Source: an uncultured Eubacteriales bacterium | GTDB lineage: Bacteria; Bacillota; Clostridia; Christensenellales; CAG-138 | Length of the DNA: 64,000 bases | Direction of reading: 5' to 3' | Assembly: GCA_902801845.1 (NCBI GenBank) | Contig: CADCJW010000002.1 | Coordinates: 576,640-640,639 of the forward strand | In this document: positions 44,168 through 53,119 of the stretch, piece after piece | Layout of the letters: each line of letters begins with the position of its first letter | Position numbering within the stretch: position 1 is the first letter of the stretch | The notes under the pieces: generated by a model | What the model saw: only the letters and a program-made list of their open reading frames with translations | Database searches by the model: none | What the model was told of the DNA's origin: nothing | Program-made: the position numbers and the translations under genes

Positions 44168-45052
44168 ATGGCGTACCTGTACCGACCCATCGTGAATTCC
44201 GATTTGATCGGGGAAAAATTGACCATCCAGCTGCCCGGCTTTCCCGGGGGCAAGGCGGAGAAGTGTTCCATCCACTATGTGACCCTGGGCGAGGGCGAGC
44301 CGCTGCTGCTGGTCCATTCCCTGGGTCAGAGCCTCTATACCTGGCGGGACATGATCCCTCTGCTGGCGGAAAAGTACAACGTGATCGCCCTCGATCTCAT
44401 CGGCTTCGGCTTCTCCGGCCGTCCCGTGTCCATGAACTACTCCATGGACGAGATGGCGGATGCCCTGGTGGAGTTCATCAAGGCCCTGAAGCTGGATCAC
44501 GTCCACGCCGTCGGCGCGTCACTGGGCGGCATGTACCTGCTCCGGGCCATGACCAGATTCCCGGAGATGTTCGACAAGGTCACCGTCCTCTGCCCCGGCG
44601 GGATCACCAAGCAGATGCCCAAGAAGATCCGGCGGATGGCCGCCCCCTTCCTGGGGCCCTTCGTCCGGGAAGGGTACACGAAAAAGGACGTGCGGGAGGC
44701 CCTGCAGCAGTGCTATTACGACAGCACGGTGCTGACGAAGGAGGTCCTGAACGAATACTTCGAGACCCTGGACAGCTATTCCTCCCGACAGGCCCTCATG
44801 TATTGCCTTCGAAACTTCGACGAGGAGCTGGTCTGGGAGGGGCTCAAAACCTCGGATCACCCGGCTTTCGTGCTCTGGGGCGAGGAGGATCGTGTCCAGC
44901 CCTTTGAAAATCTGGAAAAGGTGCAGGCCGTCCTGAAGCGGGGCGAATTCTACTCCCTGCGGAACGCGGGCCACTTCTTCCAGGAGGAGAAGGCGGCGCT
45001 GCTGTCGGACATGGTGGATAAATACATCCTCTATGGGGAGGACGGCGTATGA
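44168..45052 (+). CDS. Alpha/beta-fold hydrolase
   Basis: 294 residues. Classic serine hydrolase of the alpha/beta superfamily: oxyanion HSLGQ near residue 50, ALDLIGFGFSG, nucleophile elbow GASLGG with Ser118, an acid in WGEEDRV near 238 and the histidine in NAGHFF near 266. No signal peptide. The substrate is unknown (esterase, lipase or C-C hydrolase type). First gene of a four-gene operon with DUF951 and two signal peptidases; overlaps the next gene by ATGA. Confidence 0.85.
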   Translation: MAYLYRPIVNSDLIGEKLTIQLPGFPGGKAEKCSIHYVTLGEGEPLLLVHSLGQSLYTWRDMIPLLAEKYNVIALDLIGFGFSGRPVSMNYSMDEMADALVEFIKALKLDHVHAVGASLGGMYLLRAMTRFPEMFDKVTVLCPGGITKQMPKKIRRMAAPFLGPFVREGYTKKDVREALQQCYYDSTVLTKEVLNEYFETLDSYSSRQALMYCLRNFDEELVWEGLKTSDHPAFVLWGEEDRVQPFENLEKVQAVLKRGEFYSLRNAGHFFQEEKAALLSDMVDKYILYGEDGV

Positions 45053-45252
45053 TCGACGCCTTTGAACTCCACGACCGGGTCATATTGAAAAAGCCCCACG
45101 CCTGCGGGGAAAATCTGTGGGAGATCACCCGGGTGGGGGCGGATATAAAATTGAAGTGCGAAGGATGCGGCCGGATCGTGATGCTGGACAGGCTGGAGTT
45201 CCTGCGCCGGGCCAAAAAGATCATTCCAGCGGAGAACAAGGAAGAATGCTGA
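45049..45252 (+). CDS. DUF951 domain protein
   Basis: 67 residues. DUF951 pattern: LHDRVILKKPHACGENLWEITRVGADIKLKCEGCGRIVMLDRLEFLRR in outline, with the conserved KKPHxCG and CxxCGRxVMxxR segments. Three cysteines suggest metal binding. Found near the origin in many Firmicutes; function unknown, nucleic-acid binding has been suggested from its small beta fold. Overlaps the hydrolase by 4 bases and lepB by 7 bases. Confidence 0.9.
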   Translation: MIDAFELHDRVILKKPHACGENLWEITRVGADIKLKCEGCGRIVMLDRLEFLRRAKKIIPAENKEEC

Positions 45253-45851
45253 CAAAAGAGGACAAAAGAAATATGATGCGGCTGGTCGCTCGCCGGAACG
45301 AGCATCTCAAGGGCGGCCGCGTATGGGAGATCATGGAATACTGCATCACATTGGTACTGATGTTCATCCTGGCCTTTTCCATCCGGGCGGCCGTGTTCGA
45401 ACCCATGCGGGTGAAGGGCTCCTCCATGGAAAACACCCTTATGCCGGGAGACTATATGGCGGTGGAAAAGCTGACCTATATCTTCTCCTCCATGGAACGG
45501 GGGGACGTGGTCATCTGCTACTACCCCAATAACGACGAATATACCTGCGTCAAGCGGATCATCGGCCTCCCCGGGGATATCGTCACTATTCTGGATGGGG
45601 TCGTCCAGGTGAACGGTGTGACCTTGAAGGAGGACTATGTGACCACCGGCATGACCGCCAAGCACGACGGGACCTACCAGGTGGAGGAGGGCTGCGTCTT
45701 CGTCATGGGGGACAATCGGCTGGTCTCCCGGGACAGCACCGACGGCATGGTGGGCAATATCCCCAAGGAGCGGGTCATCGGCCGTGTGAATCGGGTGCTG
45801 CTGCCCTTTTCCCATGCCAAGCGGCTGCCGAAGATCGAATACGACGTATGA
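45246..45851 (+). CDS. lepB: Signal peptidase I, copy 1
   Basis: 201 residues from MLTKEDK; the longer upstream frame overlaps DUF951 and is rejected. One membrane helix (about 28-48), then the catalytic Ser60 in GSSMENTLMPGD and Lys103 in CVKRIIGLPGD; the box E text is VMGDNRLVSRDST. Cleaves signal peptides on the outer face of the membrane. The next gene is a second signal peptidase overlapping by ATGA. Confidence 0.93.
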   Translation: MLTKEDKRNMMRLVARRNEHLKGGRVWEIMEYCITLVLMFILAFSIRAAVFEPMRVKGSSMENTLMPGDYMAVEKLTYIFSSMERGDVVICYYPNNDEYTCVKRIIGLPGDIVTILDGVVQVNGVTLKEDYVTTGMTAKHDGTYQVEEGCVFVMGDNRLVSRDSTDGMVGNIPKERVIGRVNRVLLPFSHAKRLPKIEYDV

Positions 45852-46405
45852 GCCAGGACACCGTTCCCCTGCGGCGGGACACATTCAAAAACCTGCATCG
45901 ACAGCACAACCTGTGGCGCTGGGCATTCAGCTCTCTGCTGGCGGTGCTGTTCATGGTTTTCGTTTGCTTCTTCTGGTTTAAGTGGGTGAAGCTGGGCAAC
46001 GATTCCATGGCTCCCACCTTCCATAAGGGAGATCTGGTGCTGGTGGACAGGCTTTATAAATACTATGCCCATATCGAGCGAACGGATATGGTGGCTTTCT
46101 ATCGCCCCGGCACCAATCAGCTGCTGATCAAGCGGGTAGTGGCCACTGCCGGCGAGACCGTCAGCGGACAGAGCGGCGCCATCTGGATCGACGAAAAATA
46201 TCGCCTGGAAGAGGAGGAGTATGGCGCCGTCCATTTGACCGACTTCGATACCCTGACGGTGCCCGACGGGTGCGTGTTCGTATTGAGCGACGACCGTCAA
46301 TATCTGGAGGACAGTCGGGAGGAAGGGATCGGCTGCGTTTTTTTGGACGATATCGTGGGCGTTGTCCACATCCGTCTGCTTCCTTCCTTCACGCTGTATC
46401 GGTGA
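45848..46405 (+). CDS. lepB: Signal peptidase I, copy 2 (divergent)
   Basis: 185 residues. One helix (about 24-44). Catalytic Ser53 in GNDSMAPTFHKGD and Lys95 in IKRVVATAGE are retained, but box E is changed to LSDDRQYLEDSRE instead of GDNRxxSxDSR. The active residues suggest an active enzyme with altered substrate choice; pairs of LepB proteins are common in Gram-positive bacteria. Coupled to copy 1. Confidence 0.88.
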   Translation: MSQDTVPLRRDTFKNLHRQHNLWRWAFSSLLAVLFMVFVCFFWFKWVKLGNDSMAPTFHKGDLVLVDRLYKYYAHIERTDMVAFYRPGTNQLLIKRVVATAGETVSGQSGAIWIDEKYRLEEEEYGAVHLTDFDTLTVPDGCVFVLSDDRQYLEDSREEGIGCVFLDDIVGVVHIRLLPSFTLYR

Positions 46406-46492
46406 AAAAATACTATATATTGATATAAATTTTTAACCTTCCCACAAGGGGTTGGGGTATATGTTTATCTATCAAATACCTCCAAAAAACCT

Positions 46493-46521
46493 TTGCTTTT
46501 GGGGATTTTTTTTGTTATTAT
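46493..46521 (+). promoter_or_regulatory. Promoter of dnaA
   Basis: TTGCTT (46493-46498), 17-nt spacer, TATTAT (46516-46521). The 150-base gap after lepB is AT-rich and shows only weak DnaA-box-like words (CTATCCATA near 46530). Confidence 0.6.
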
Positions 46522-46555
46522 AGATGAGCTATCCATATACTTTGGGGGAATATCG

Positions 46556-47872
46556 ATGGAACAAATGCAAGGGATTTGGGCTCTGACCCGTGAGAATATA
46601 CGCAAGAACATGTCGTCCATGAGTTTTCATAGATGGATCGACGTATTGGAACCCGTCACCATCCAAAACGGCATCCTGATCATCCAATGCCCGGACGGGA
46701 CCACCAAGTCTACCCTTACAGAGTATTACAAGGATACTCTGCGCATGGCGGCCAAGCAGGCCAACACTCAGATCGTGGACATCATGCTCATCCTGCCCGA
46801 TCAGCGGCGGGATTTCGACCACGACGAGCAGACCGCCACGCCCAGCATCTATGCCCTGAATCCGCGCTATACCTTCGACACCTTCGTGGTGGGCAACTCC
46901 AACCGGTCCGCCCACGCCGCCGCCCAGGCGGTGGCCAAGGCTCCCGGCCGGGTTTATAATCCCCTCTCCCTCTACGGCGGTGTGGGATTGGGCAAGACCC
47001 ACCTGATGCACGCCATCGGCCACGCCGTAAAACAAAACTTTCCCACGGCCCGGGTTCTCTATGTGACCAGCGAGACCTTCACCAACGAGCTCATCGAAGC
47101 CATCCGCATGGGCAAGAACGCGGAGTTCCGCCATCGGTTTAGGAACGTGGATCTACTCATGGTCGATGACGTCCAGTTTATCGCCAACCGGCAGTCCGTC
47201 CAGGAGGAGTTTTTTAACACCTTCAACACCCTGCACAACGCGGGCAAGGGCATCGTCATCAGCTCCGACCGGCCGCCTCAGGAGATCGCCAATTTGGAGG
47301 AGCGGATCCGCTCTAGGCTGGTTGGGGGTCTCAGCGTGGATATTCAGGAGCCGGACGTGGAGACCCGTATCGCCATTCTGCGGAACAAGGCTCAACAGGA
47401 GGGCCGGGCGGTGGACGATTCCATCATCCAGTTCATTGCCGAGCACGTGCCCAACAATATTCGCCAGCTGGAGGGCAGCCTCACCAAGGTTTTCTTCTAT
47501 TCTAATTTAAAGGAAGAGCCCATTACCATGGCCCTGGCCCGGGAAGCGCTGAAGGACCTGCTGCCCGAGGATAAAAAGGTGGACGTGACCCCCACCCGGA
47601 TCAAGGAGATCGTGGCGGATTACTACCACATCAACCTTCAAAGCCTCATGTCCCAGCGTCGGGACAAGGAGGTGGTGGTGCCACGGCAGATCTCCATGTA
47701 CCTTTGCCACGACATGCTCTCCCTCCCCTACAAGCGGATCGCCTTGTTGTTCGACCGTACGGACCACACCACCGCCATCTCCGCCTGCGGCCGGATCGAG
47801 ACCATGATGCAGGAGGACGCGGAGTTCAAGCGGAGCCTGGAGGATATCCGAAAGAAGATCACCGAGGGGTAA
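46556..47872 (+). CDS. dnaA: Chromosomal replication initiator protein DnaA
   Basis: 438 residues from MEQMQG, with GGGGG upstream; the 21-residue longer frame begins inside the promoter. Domain I (IWALTRENIRKNMSSMSFHRWI), a short linker, the AAA+ domain III with Walker A GGVGLGKTHL near residue 141, Walker B LLMVDDVQFI, and SSDRPPQEI, and the DnaA-box binding domain IV with VVVPRQISMYLCHDMLSLPYKRIALLFDRTDHTTAISA in outline. Opens oriC, which probably lies directly downstream. Confidence 0.97.
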   Translation: MEQMQGIWALTRENIRKNMSSMSFHRWIDVLEPVTIQNGILIIQCPDGTTKSTLTEYYKDTLRMAAKQANTQIVDIMLILPDQRRDFDHDEQTATPSIYALNPRYTFDTFVVGNSNRSAHAAAQAVAKAPGRVYNPLSLYGGVGLGKTHLMHAIGHAVKQNFPTARVLYVTSETFTNELIEAIRMGKNAEFRHRFRNVDLLMVDDVQFIANRQSVQEEFFNTFNTLHNAGKGIVISSDRPPQEIANLEERIRSRLVGGLSVDIQEPDVETRIAILRNKAQQEGRAVDDSIIQFIAEHVPNNIRQLEGSLTKVFFYSNLKEEPITMALAREALKDLLPEDKKVDVTPTRIKEIVADYYHINLQSLMSQRRDKEVVVPRQISMYLCHDMLSLPYKRIALLFDRTDHTTAISACGRIETMMQEDAEFKRSLEDIRKKITEG

Positions 47873-47904
47873 AGAGCCGCAAAAGAGAGACGGCGGCTAC
47901 CATC

Positions 47905-48110
47905 CACCGTGGTGGATATCCGGTGGATGAAATGGGTGGAAACCATGGAAAGCGGGGACAAGACGGGCATCCCATCCTCTTTTCCACAGGCTGCCCACAG
48001 CCCTTTCCACAGATTTTTTTCCCGGACAGCGGCCGTTTTCTCCCCTTATCCCCGGGCGCCACAGCCCCTACTAAAACTACTGCTATAAAAATAAAAATCA
48101 TCCCCCTCGG
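47905..48110. other. oriC: Candidate replication origin (oriC) between dnaA and dnaN
   Basis: The 326-base gap has two clusters of DnaA-box-like sites. Reverse-oriented: GGTGGATAT (47911), GGTGGATGA (47922), GGTGGAAAC (47935). Forward: TTTTCCACA (47980-47988), CTGCCCACA (47991), CTTTCCACA (48003-48011) and TTATCCCCG (48046). Spacing is 11-13 bases, about one helix turn. Then comes an AT-rich stretch (48068-48101, CTACTAAAACTACTGCTATAAAAATA in part), a likely unwinding element, where the lower strand reads TAG-rich words reminiscent of DnaA-trios. No site matches TTATCCACA perfectly. Confidence 0.75.
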
Positions 48111-48147
48111 CAAATTTTACCATCTTGTAAAAATGGAGCGTCAGGGG

Positions 48148-48176
48148 TTGAGAAACCCCACGGACCGTGCTATCCT
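48148..48176 (+). promoter_or_regulatory. Promoter of dnaN
   Basis: TTGAGA (48148-48153), 17-nt spacer, TATCCT (48171-48176); the -35 lies in a small hairpin GGGGTT-GAG-AACCCC. Confidence 0.6.
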
Positions 48177-48198
48177 GACATAAAGAGAGGTCAAATAT

Positions 48199-49296
48199 AT
48201 GAGATTTTGTGTAGATTCAAAAGTTTTGAACGACGGCATCCTGTCCGTAAGCAAGGCGCTGCCTGTGCGCTCCACCATGCCCGTGTTGGACGGCATCCAG
48301 ATCATGGCGGACGCAGCGGGCGTTTTGCTGCGCTGCTCCGATCTGACGCTCCAAAAGGAGTATCGTCTCCCCGCCACCGTGGAGGAGGAGGGCGAATGCG
48401 TCATCCGCGGCCGCATCTTTTCCGACATCGTACGCAAGCTCCCCGAGGAGAGTGCTTTCTTCTCCATGGATGGGCGCACGTTGACCATCCGCTGCGGACG
48501 GACGGTGAACCAGCTTCAGTGCATGGAGTATGACGAGTATCCTCAGATGAGCTTCGACGGGGACGATCAGTTCACAATCACCTTCGATCGGGATAAGGCG
48601 AAGAAGACCATCGAGCATACCTCCTTCGCCGTGGCCCAGGACGACAGCCGTCCCATGCTGGCCGGCGTGCTGCTGGAATGCGAGGGAAAAAATCTATCCA
48701 TGGTGGCCACGGACTCCTATCAGTTCGCCAAAAACACCATGGTCATCGAGGAGGAAGCTCCCTCCAAGCGGGTGGTACTCCCTGGCAAGACCATCAACGA
48801 GATCGCCCGCATGATGGAGGAAGGGGAAGGCAAGGCCTCCCTCACCTTCTCCCGGACCCACATGAAGGCGGATATGGGCAGCACCATCCTCATCTCCCGC
48901 CTCATCGACAGTGACTATATCGACTATAAGCGCATCCTGCCCAAGGACTGCAGGACCCGGGTTTTGGTGGACAAGGACGCTCTGATGGAGAGCGTGGATA
49001 GGGCGCAGCTGGTTTCTCGAGAGGGGAACAACAGCGTCCTCTTCAAAATCGGTTCCGAAGCCGTGGTCATCAAGGCGGAAAGCATCATCGGCAAGGTGGA
49101 GGACGAGCTTCCCGCCCAGGTCATGGGCGACGGGCTGGACATTGCTTTCAATCCCCGGTTCGTGCTGAACGTGCTTAAAAACATGGAGGACGACAAGGTA
49201 TACTTGGAGTGCAACAGCCCCATCAATCCCTGCGTGATCCGGCCGGTGAACGGGGAGGACTACTTCTATCTCATCGTTCCCATGCGGATATTCTGA
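48199..49296 (+). CDS. dnaN: DNA polymerase III beta clamp
   Basis: 365 residues with the three-fold clamp domain pattern: MRFCVDSKVLNDGILSVSKALP, the middle RPMLAGVLLECEGKNLSMVATDSYQFA, and the C-terminal NPCVIRPVNGEDYFYLIVPMRI. Forms the ring that tethers the replicase. AGAGAGG precedes the ATG. The usual downstream neighbours recF and gyrB are absent; a secreted fusion protein follows only 2 bases after the stop. Confidence 0.96.
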   Translation: MRFCVDSKVLNDGILSVSKALPVRSTMPVLDGIQIMADAAGVLLRCSDLTLQKEYRLPATVEEEGECVIRGRIFSDIVRKLPEESAFFSMDGRTLTIRCGRTVNQLQCMEYDEYPQMSFDGDDQFTITFDRDKAKKTIEHTSFAVAQDDSRPMLAGVLLECEGKNLSMVATDSYQFAKNTMVIEEEAPSKRVVLPGKTINEIARMMEEGEGKASLTFSRTHMKADMGSTILISRLIDSDYIDYKRILPKDCRTRVLVDKDALMESVDRAQLVSREGNNSVLFKIGSEAVVIKAESIIGKVEDELPAQVMGDGLDIAFNPRFVLNVLKNMEDDKVYLECNSPINPCVIRPVNGEDYFYLIVPMRIF

Positions 49297-49298
49297 AC

Positions 49299-51830
49299 AT
49301 GAAGCGACTGAAAAGGATCTGTATACTTCTGCTCACGGTATTGCTGCTTGCGGCCAATACCGTGTTTTCTGTGGCTGAGGGCGAGGAAGAAGCGGTGGAT
49401 ATGCGGGAGGTGCTGATCCTCTCCGATGAAAAACACGGTGCCTATACCGCTCGGCTGACGGACGGCGTCTTCAACAGCCGGGTGAGCTATATGTCCGGCG
49501 AGACGGTGAGCGTGTATTCCACCATAGATATGGGCTATGCGTACGTCGCCTGGAACACTCTGCCCACCGGGGTAAAGATCACCTGGCTGGACGCTGACAA
49601 AAAGAATATTTCCAGCCAGGATTACGTGCCCGTTCAATATTCCGAGATCATTCCCGTGCCCCAATCCGGGGTCCGCGGCTTCGTGATTTATTTCCAAGGC
49701 GAGGGCGCTATCAGCGAACTTTCCGCCTATACCCCCGGAGAACTGCCCGGGGAGCTGCCTCAATTCAAGGCGCCGGAGAAAAACCCCGCCGTCATGCTGG
49801 TCTGCGGGTATCCCGGAGAGGAGCTGTCCTGCTTCGGTGGACTGTTGCCGACACTGATAGAAAAGGGCGTACCCGTGCAGCTGGTGTACCTGAATCCCTA
49901 CAACAGGGCCCGGCAGGAGGAATGCTTCCTGACCCTGTGGAAGATGGGACTCACCTACGCGCCCATCTTTTTGGAGACCACCGGCCGGCGGTCTTTGGAC
50001 GCGGACGTACTCAAGTCCACCTGGGAGCATAACGGGGACGTGTCCCGGGAGCTGTTGAACGCCATCGAAACCTATCGCCCCTCGATCATCGTAAGCCACG
50101 GCAAAAATCGGCTTTATCCCCTTATGGCGGAGAGCGAGGTGGCCTACTCCATCCTAACCGGCATCTACAACCGCATCAAGGGCAACGCCTGGCTGAAAAA
50201 GATCTATTTTGTCGTAAACAGCGGCGACAAGAACGGGGAAAAGTACGACTTTTCCGCCGGCTACGCCCAGGCGGCGGAGCTGTACGAAGGAGGATACGCC
50301 TCCTGGCGCACCTTCCACTACGTTCCCTATGCGGACGATACCTACGTCCTCTACCACACCATCGTGGGCAAGGATACGGAGGGAGATATGCTGGAGGGCG
50401 TCTCCTTCGAAGCTTTGAGCACCCCCGTGCCCACGGCCACCCCCACCCCGGAGCCTACGGAGGAACCCACGCCCACGGAGGCGCCTACGGCCACCCCCAC
50501 GGCGGAGCCTACGGCCACGCCGACCCTGGTGCCCGCTACGGAAGCGCCTGTCATCGGGGCGATTGTGGATATGTCCACCCCCGTGCCCACGCCTATGCCG
50601 CGTTTGGCGGAGACGAAGACGGTGCTGCTGCCCATCCTGCTTTCTGTGGCGCTGGCGGCGGTGCTGTTTGCGATCATGATCCTGTTGAAGAAGATTCTGT
50701 CCCCCCGGATGCCGGTGCTGGTGGGCATTCTGGTGCCGCTGCTGGCCGGGGCGGTCCTTTGCTTCGGTCTGTATCGGGCGGCGTCCATCAACCAGCGGCA
50801 GGCCGCGGCGGCGGAGCGTTTCGACGCCGTATTGGCGGAGGCGGCGGCCCGGACGCCGGTACCCACCTTCACACCCACGCCTACGGATACGCCGGCGCCC
50901 ACGAACACGCCTACCCCGGTTCCTACGGACACGCCGGAACCCACGCCGGCGACCACGGAGGAGCCAACGCCGGAGCCTACGGCCACCCCGGATCCGGACG
51001 ATGTCTGGTACAGCGACACGGAGATCGTTGAGGTGAGCCCAGAGTTCGGCAAGTGGTCCTATAAGAACAAGACCTTGTCCGTCACGATCGACGAGTTTAC
51101 CGGCACCTGCGCCTATGGCAAGAACACTCTGGATTTCCCCTACTACGTGGTGGATATCCACATGCGGGCGGACGAGTACCGATCCGGCTTCGGCGATGAG
51201 AAGCGGGCCGGCAAGGGAAAGGACAGCGCCATGAACATCGCCAAGAAGTATAAGGCGGTGCTGCTGGTCACGGGCGACAACCTTATCCACATGGATGCGG
51301 ACAAGAAGGGCGTGCTGATCCGGGATAACTGGGTCTATCAGAGCAGCAATAAGGGGGATCTGATGATCTGGCATCCTGAGACCCTGTCGTTGGAGCTCGT
51401 CCCCAAGGAGAAGATCACCTCCGCCCAGCTGATCCAGGAGAACGGTGCGGAGAACTGCGTGTCCTTCGGACCGATCCTGATCCAGGATGGGGTCCAGGCC
51501 GACGCGAAGGTTTTGGAAAAGAACTGGCTCTTTAAGACCAACCCCCGGGTGGGCATCGGTATGGTGGAGCCGGGCCACTTCATCGTGGTGGTGGGCGGCT
51601 ATCGGAGCGACAACCCCAAGGCGAACCTTGGCTGGGACCTCAACGAGTTCGCGGACATCATGGCGTCCTTGGGCTGCCGACAGGCCTATAATGTGGACGG
51701 CGGCGTGTCCACCTGCCTGGTGTTCATGGGTGAGCGGCTGAATCGGGGCGGCAACAAGAAGGACTGGAGCCAGCTGCGCACCCTGCCCGACGGCATCATC
51801 TTTGGATATTCCGAGAAAGTGCCGGAATAA
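49299..51830 (+). CDS. Membrane fusion protein: degenerate PIG-L-like domain plus phosphodiester glycosidase (NAGPA) domain
   Basis: 843 residues. Signal or anchor helix 4-24; an unassigned beta-rich domain (about 30-150); a PIG-L/LmbE-like domain (about 160-370) whose metal motif HPDDE has become GYPGEEL near residue 170 and whose later histidine site reads SHGKNRLYPL; a Pro/Thr/Glu-rich linker (373-430, TPTP repeats); two membrane helices (about 438-495); a second TPTP linker (519-567); and a C-terminal NAGPA-type domain (about 571-842) with NVDGGVSTCLVFMGERLN near 797. That last family removes or edits sugar phosphodiesters, for example on wall polymers. The helices place the two halves so that both could be outside. 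Starts 2 bases after dnaN. Confidence 0.78.
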   Translation: MKRLKRICILLLTVLLLAANTVFSVAEGEEEAVDMREVLILSDEKHGAYTARLTDGVFNSRVSYMSGETVSVYSTIDMGYAYVAWNTLPTGVKITWLDADKKNISSQDYVPVQYSEIIPVPQSGVRGFVIYFQGEGAISELSAYTPGELPGELPQFKAPEKNPAVMLVCGYPGEELSCFGGLLPTLIEKGVPVQLVYLNPYNRARQEECFLTLWKMGLTYAPIFLETTGRRSLDADVLKSTWEHNGDVSRELLNAIETYRPSIIVSHGKNRLYPLMAESEVAYSILTGIYNRIKGNAWLKKIYFVVNSGDKNGEKYDFSAGYAQAAELYEGGYASWRTFHYVPYADDTYVLYHTIVGKDTEGDMLEGVSFEALSTPVPTATPTPEPTEEPTPTEAPTATPTAEPTATPTLVPATEAPVIGAIVDMSTPVPTPMPRLAETKTVLLPILLSVALAAVLFAIMILLKKILSPRMPVLVGILVPLLAGAVLCFGLYRAASINQRQAAAAERFDAVLAEAAARTPVPTFTPTPTDTPAPTNTPTPVPTDTPEPTPATTEEPTPEPTATPDPDDVWYSDTEIVEVSPEFGKWSYKNKTLSVTIDEFTGTCAYGKNTLDFPYYVVDIHMRADEYRSGFGDEKRAGKGKDSAMNIAKKYKAVLLVTGDNLIHMDADKKGVLIRDNWVYQSSNKGDLMIWHPETLSLELVPKEKITSAQLIQENGAENCVSFGPILIQDGVQADAKVLEKNWLFKTNPRVGIGMVEPGHFIVVVGGYRSDNPKANLGWDLNEFADIMASLGCRQAYNVDGGVSTCLVFMGERLNRGGNKKDWSQLRTLPDGIIFGYSEKVPE

Positions 51831-51837
51831 GAGGATT

Positions 51838-51958
51838 TTATTGAAAGAAAAGGGACCAAAAAAACTTTATTTGGGGATAGGCTTTTACGTGCCTGTCCCT
51901 ATCTTATTTTTTGTGCTTTTCTTTTCCGCCTCTTTTTCTTTTCACCAAAAAGAAAAAA
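51838..51958 (-). repeat. Three-hairpin intergenic repeat, copy 6 (decayed, inverted)
   Basis: Hairpin 1: TTTTTCTTTT / AAAAGAAAAA type (51933-51957). Hairpin 2: GGGATAGGC / GCCTGTCCC with a G-T pair (51873-51900). Hairpin 3 is only half recognisable (TTGAAAGAAAAGGGACC at 51841). Lies after the fusion-protein gene. Confidence 0.6.
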
Positions 51959-51991
51959 ATAGAAATATCACCCTCTTATCACATTTCCTTA

Positions 51992-52020
51992 CTGACAAAC
52001 GGGTCGACTTGCGATATAAT
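51992..52020 (+). promoter_or_regulatory. Promoter of the division and cell-wall cluster
   Basis: CTGACA (51992-51997), 17-nt spacer, TATAAT (52015-52020). A TGGAC-GTAT-GTCCA hairpin follows in the leader (around 52038-52052), then AGAAAGGAGG before rsmH. No mraZ gene or repeated GTGGG operator boxes are seen. Confidence 0.75.
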
Positions 52021-52096
52021 ACACTCTGTATATATATGTGGACGTATGTCCATACGGCCAAAAACGGCCCCAACGCCCGAAGAAAGGAGGTCCGCC

Positions 52097-53119
52097 ATGA
52101 AATCGAACCAGCTGAATCCGGCTTTTTACCACGCGCCTATCATGGTCGAGGAAGTGCTCTCCCTCCTGCAACCGGCGCGGGGCGGCGTGTTAGTGGACGG
52201 CACCTTGGGCGGCGGCGGCCACAGCGAGGCCATCCTGAACCTCCTTCCGGCCGACGGCCGTCTCTTCGGCATCGACCGGGACAGGGACGCCCTCGCCGCG
52301 GCCGAGGGGCGGCTCGCCCCCTTCAAGGACAGGTTCACCGCCCTCTATGGCAACTTCTTCCACATGAAGACCCTGCTCCTGCAGCGGGGCGTAGACAAGG
52401 TGGACGGGATCCTTCTGGATCTGGGCGTCTCCTCCCATCAGCTGGACGAGCCCAGCCGCGGCTTCTCCTATAAGTTCGAGGCGCCCCTGGACATGCGCAT
52501 GGACCAAAGCGCCCCCCTCACCGCGGCGGACGTGGTGAACGGCTATTCGGAGAAGGAGCTCGTCCGCATCTTCCGGGACTACGGCGAGGAGCGGTTCTCT
52601 CCCCTCATCGCCCGGCGAATTTTGGAGAAGCGGGCGGAGAAGCCCATCGCCACCACCACGGAGTTGGCGGACGTCGTCACCGGCGCCATTCCGGCGAAGT
52701 TCCGCCACAAGGAGCAGCAGCACCCGGCTCGCCGCGTCTTCCAGGCCGTTCGCATTGAGGTAAACGGCGAGCTTCAGGGCCTTCGGGAGGCGGTGGACAG
52801 CTGCATCGACCTGCTGCATCCCGGCGGCCGGCTGGTGATCCTCACCTTCCATTCCCTGGAGGATCGGATCGTGAAGACCGCCTTCAAAACGGCGGAGAAC
52901 CCCTGTGTCTGCCCGCCCAGAAGCCCCCAGTGCGTCTGCGGAAGGACACCCTACGGGAAAGTTTTGACGAAGCACCCCCTGACCGCCTGCGCGGCGGAAC
53001 AACAGGAGAACAGCCGCTCCACCTGCTGCAAGCTCAGGGCCCTGGAGAAGCTGCCCTTAGGCATAGGAGCGGAACGGAACACGTATAGAGAAGGGAGGAA
53101 CCATGGAAGTATCCTTTGA
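52097..53119 (+). CDS. rsmH: 16S rRNA (cytosine(1402)-N(4))-methyltransferase RsmH
   Basis: 340 residues from MKSNQL with a perfect AGAAAGGAGG site; the longer upstream frame is non-coding. HAPIMVEEVLSLL, SAM motif VDGTLGGGGHS, DLGVSSHQLD, RGFSYKFEAPLDMRMD and the final LTFHSLEDRIVK, all diagnostic of RsmH (MraW). First gene of the cluster, and overlaps ftsL by 17 bases. Confidence 0.95.
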   Translation: MKSNQLNPAFYHAPIMVEEVLSLLQPARGGVLVDGTLGGGGHSEAILNLLPADGRLFGIDRDRDALAAAEGRLAPFKDRFTALYGNFFHMKTLLLQRGVDKVDGILLDLGVSSHQLDEPSRGFSYKFEAPLDMRMDQSAPLTAADVVNGYSEKELVRIFRDYGEERFSPLIARRILEKRAEKPIATTTELADVVTGAIPAKFRHKEQQHPARRVFQAVRIEVNGELQGLREAVDSCIDLLHPGGRLVILTFHSLEDRIVKTAFKTAENPCVCPPRSPQCVCGRTPYGKVLTKHPLTACAAEQQENSRSTCCKLRALEKLPLGIGAERNTYREGRNHGSIL

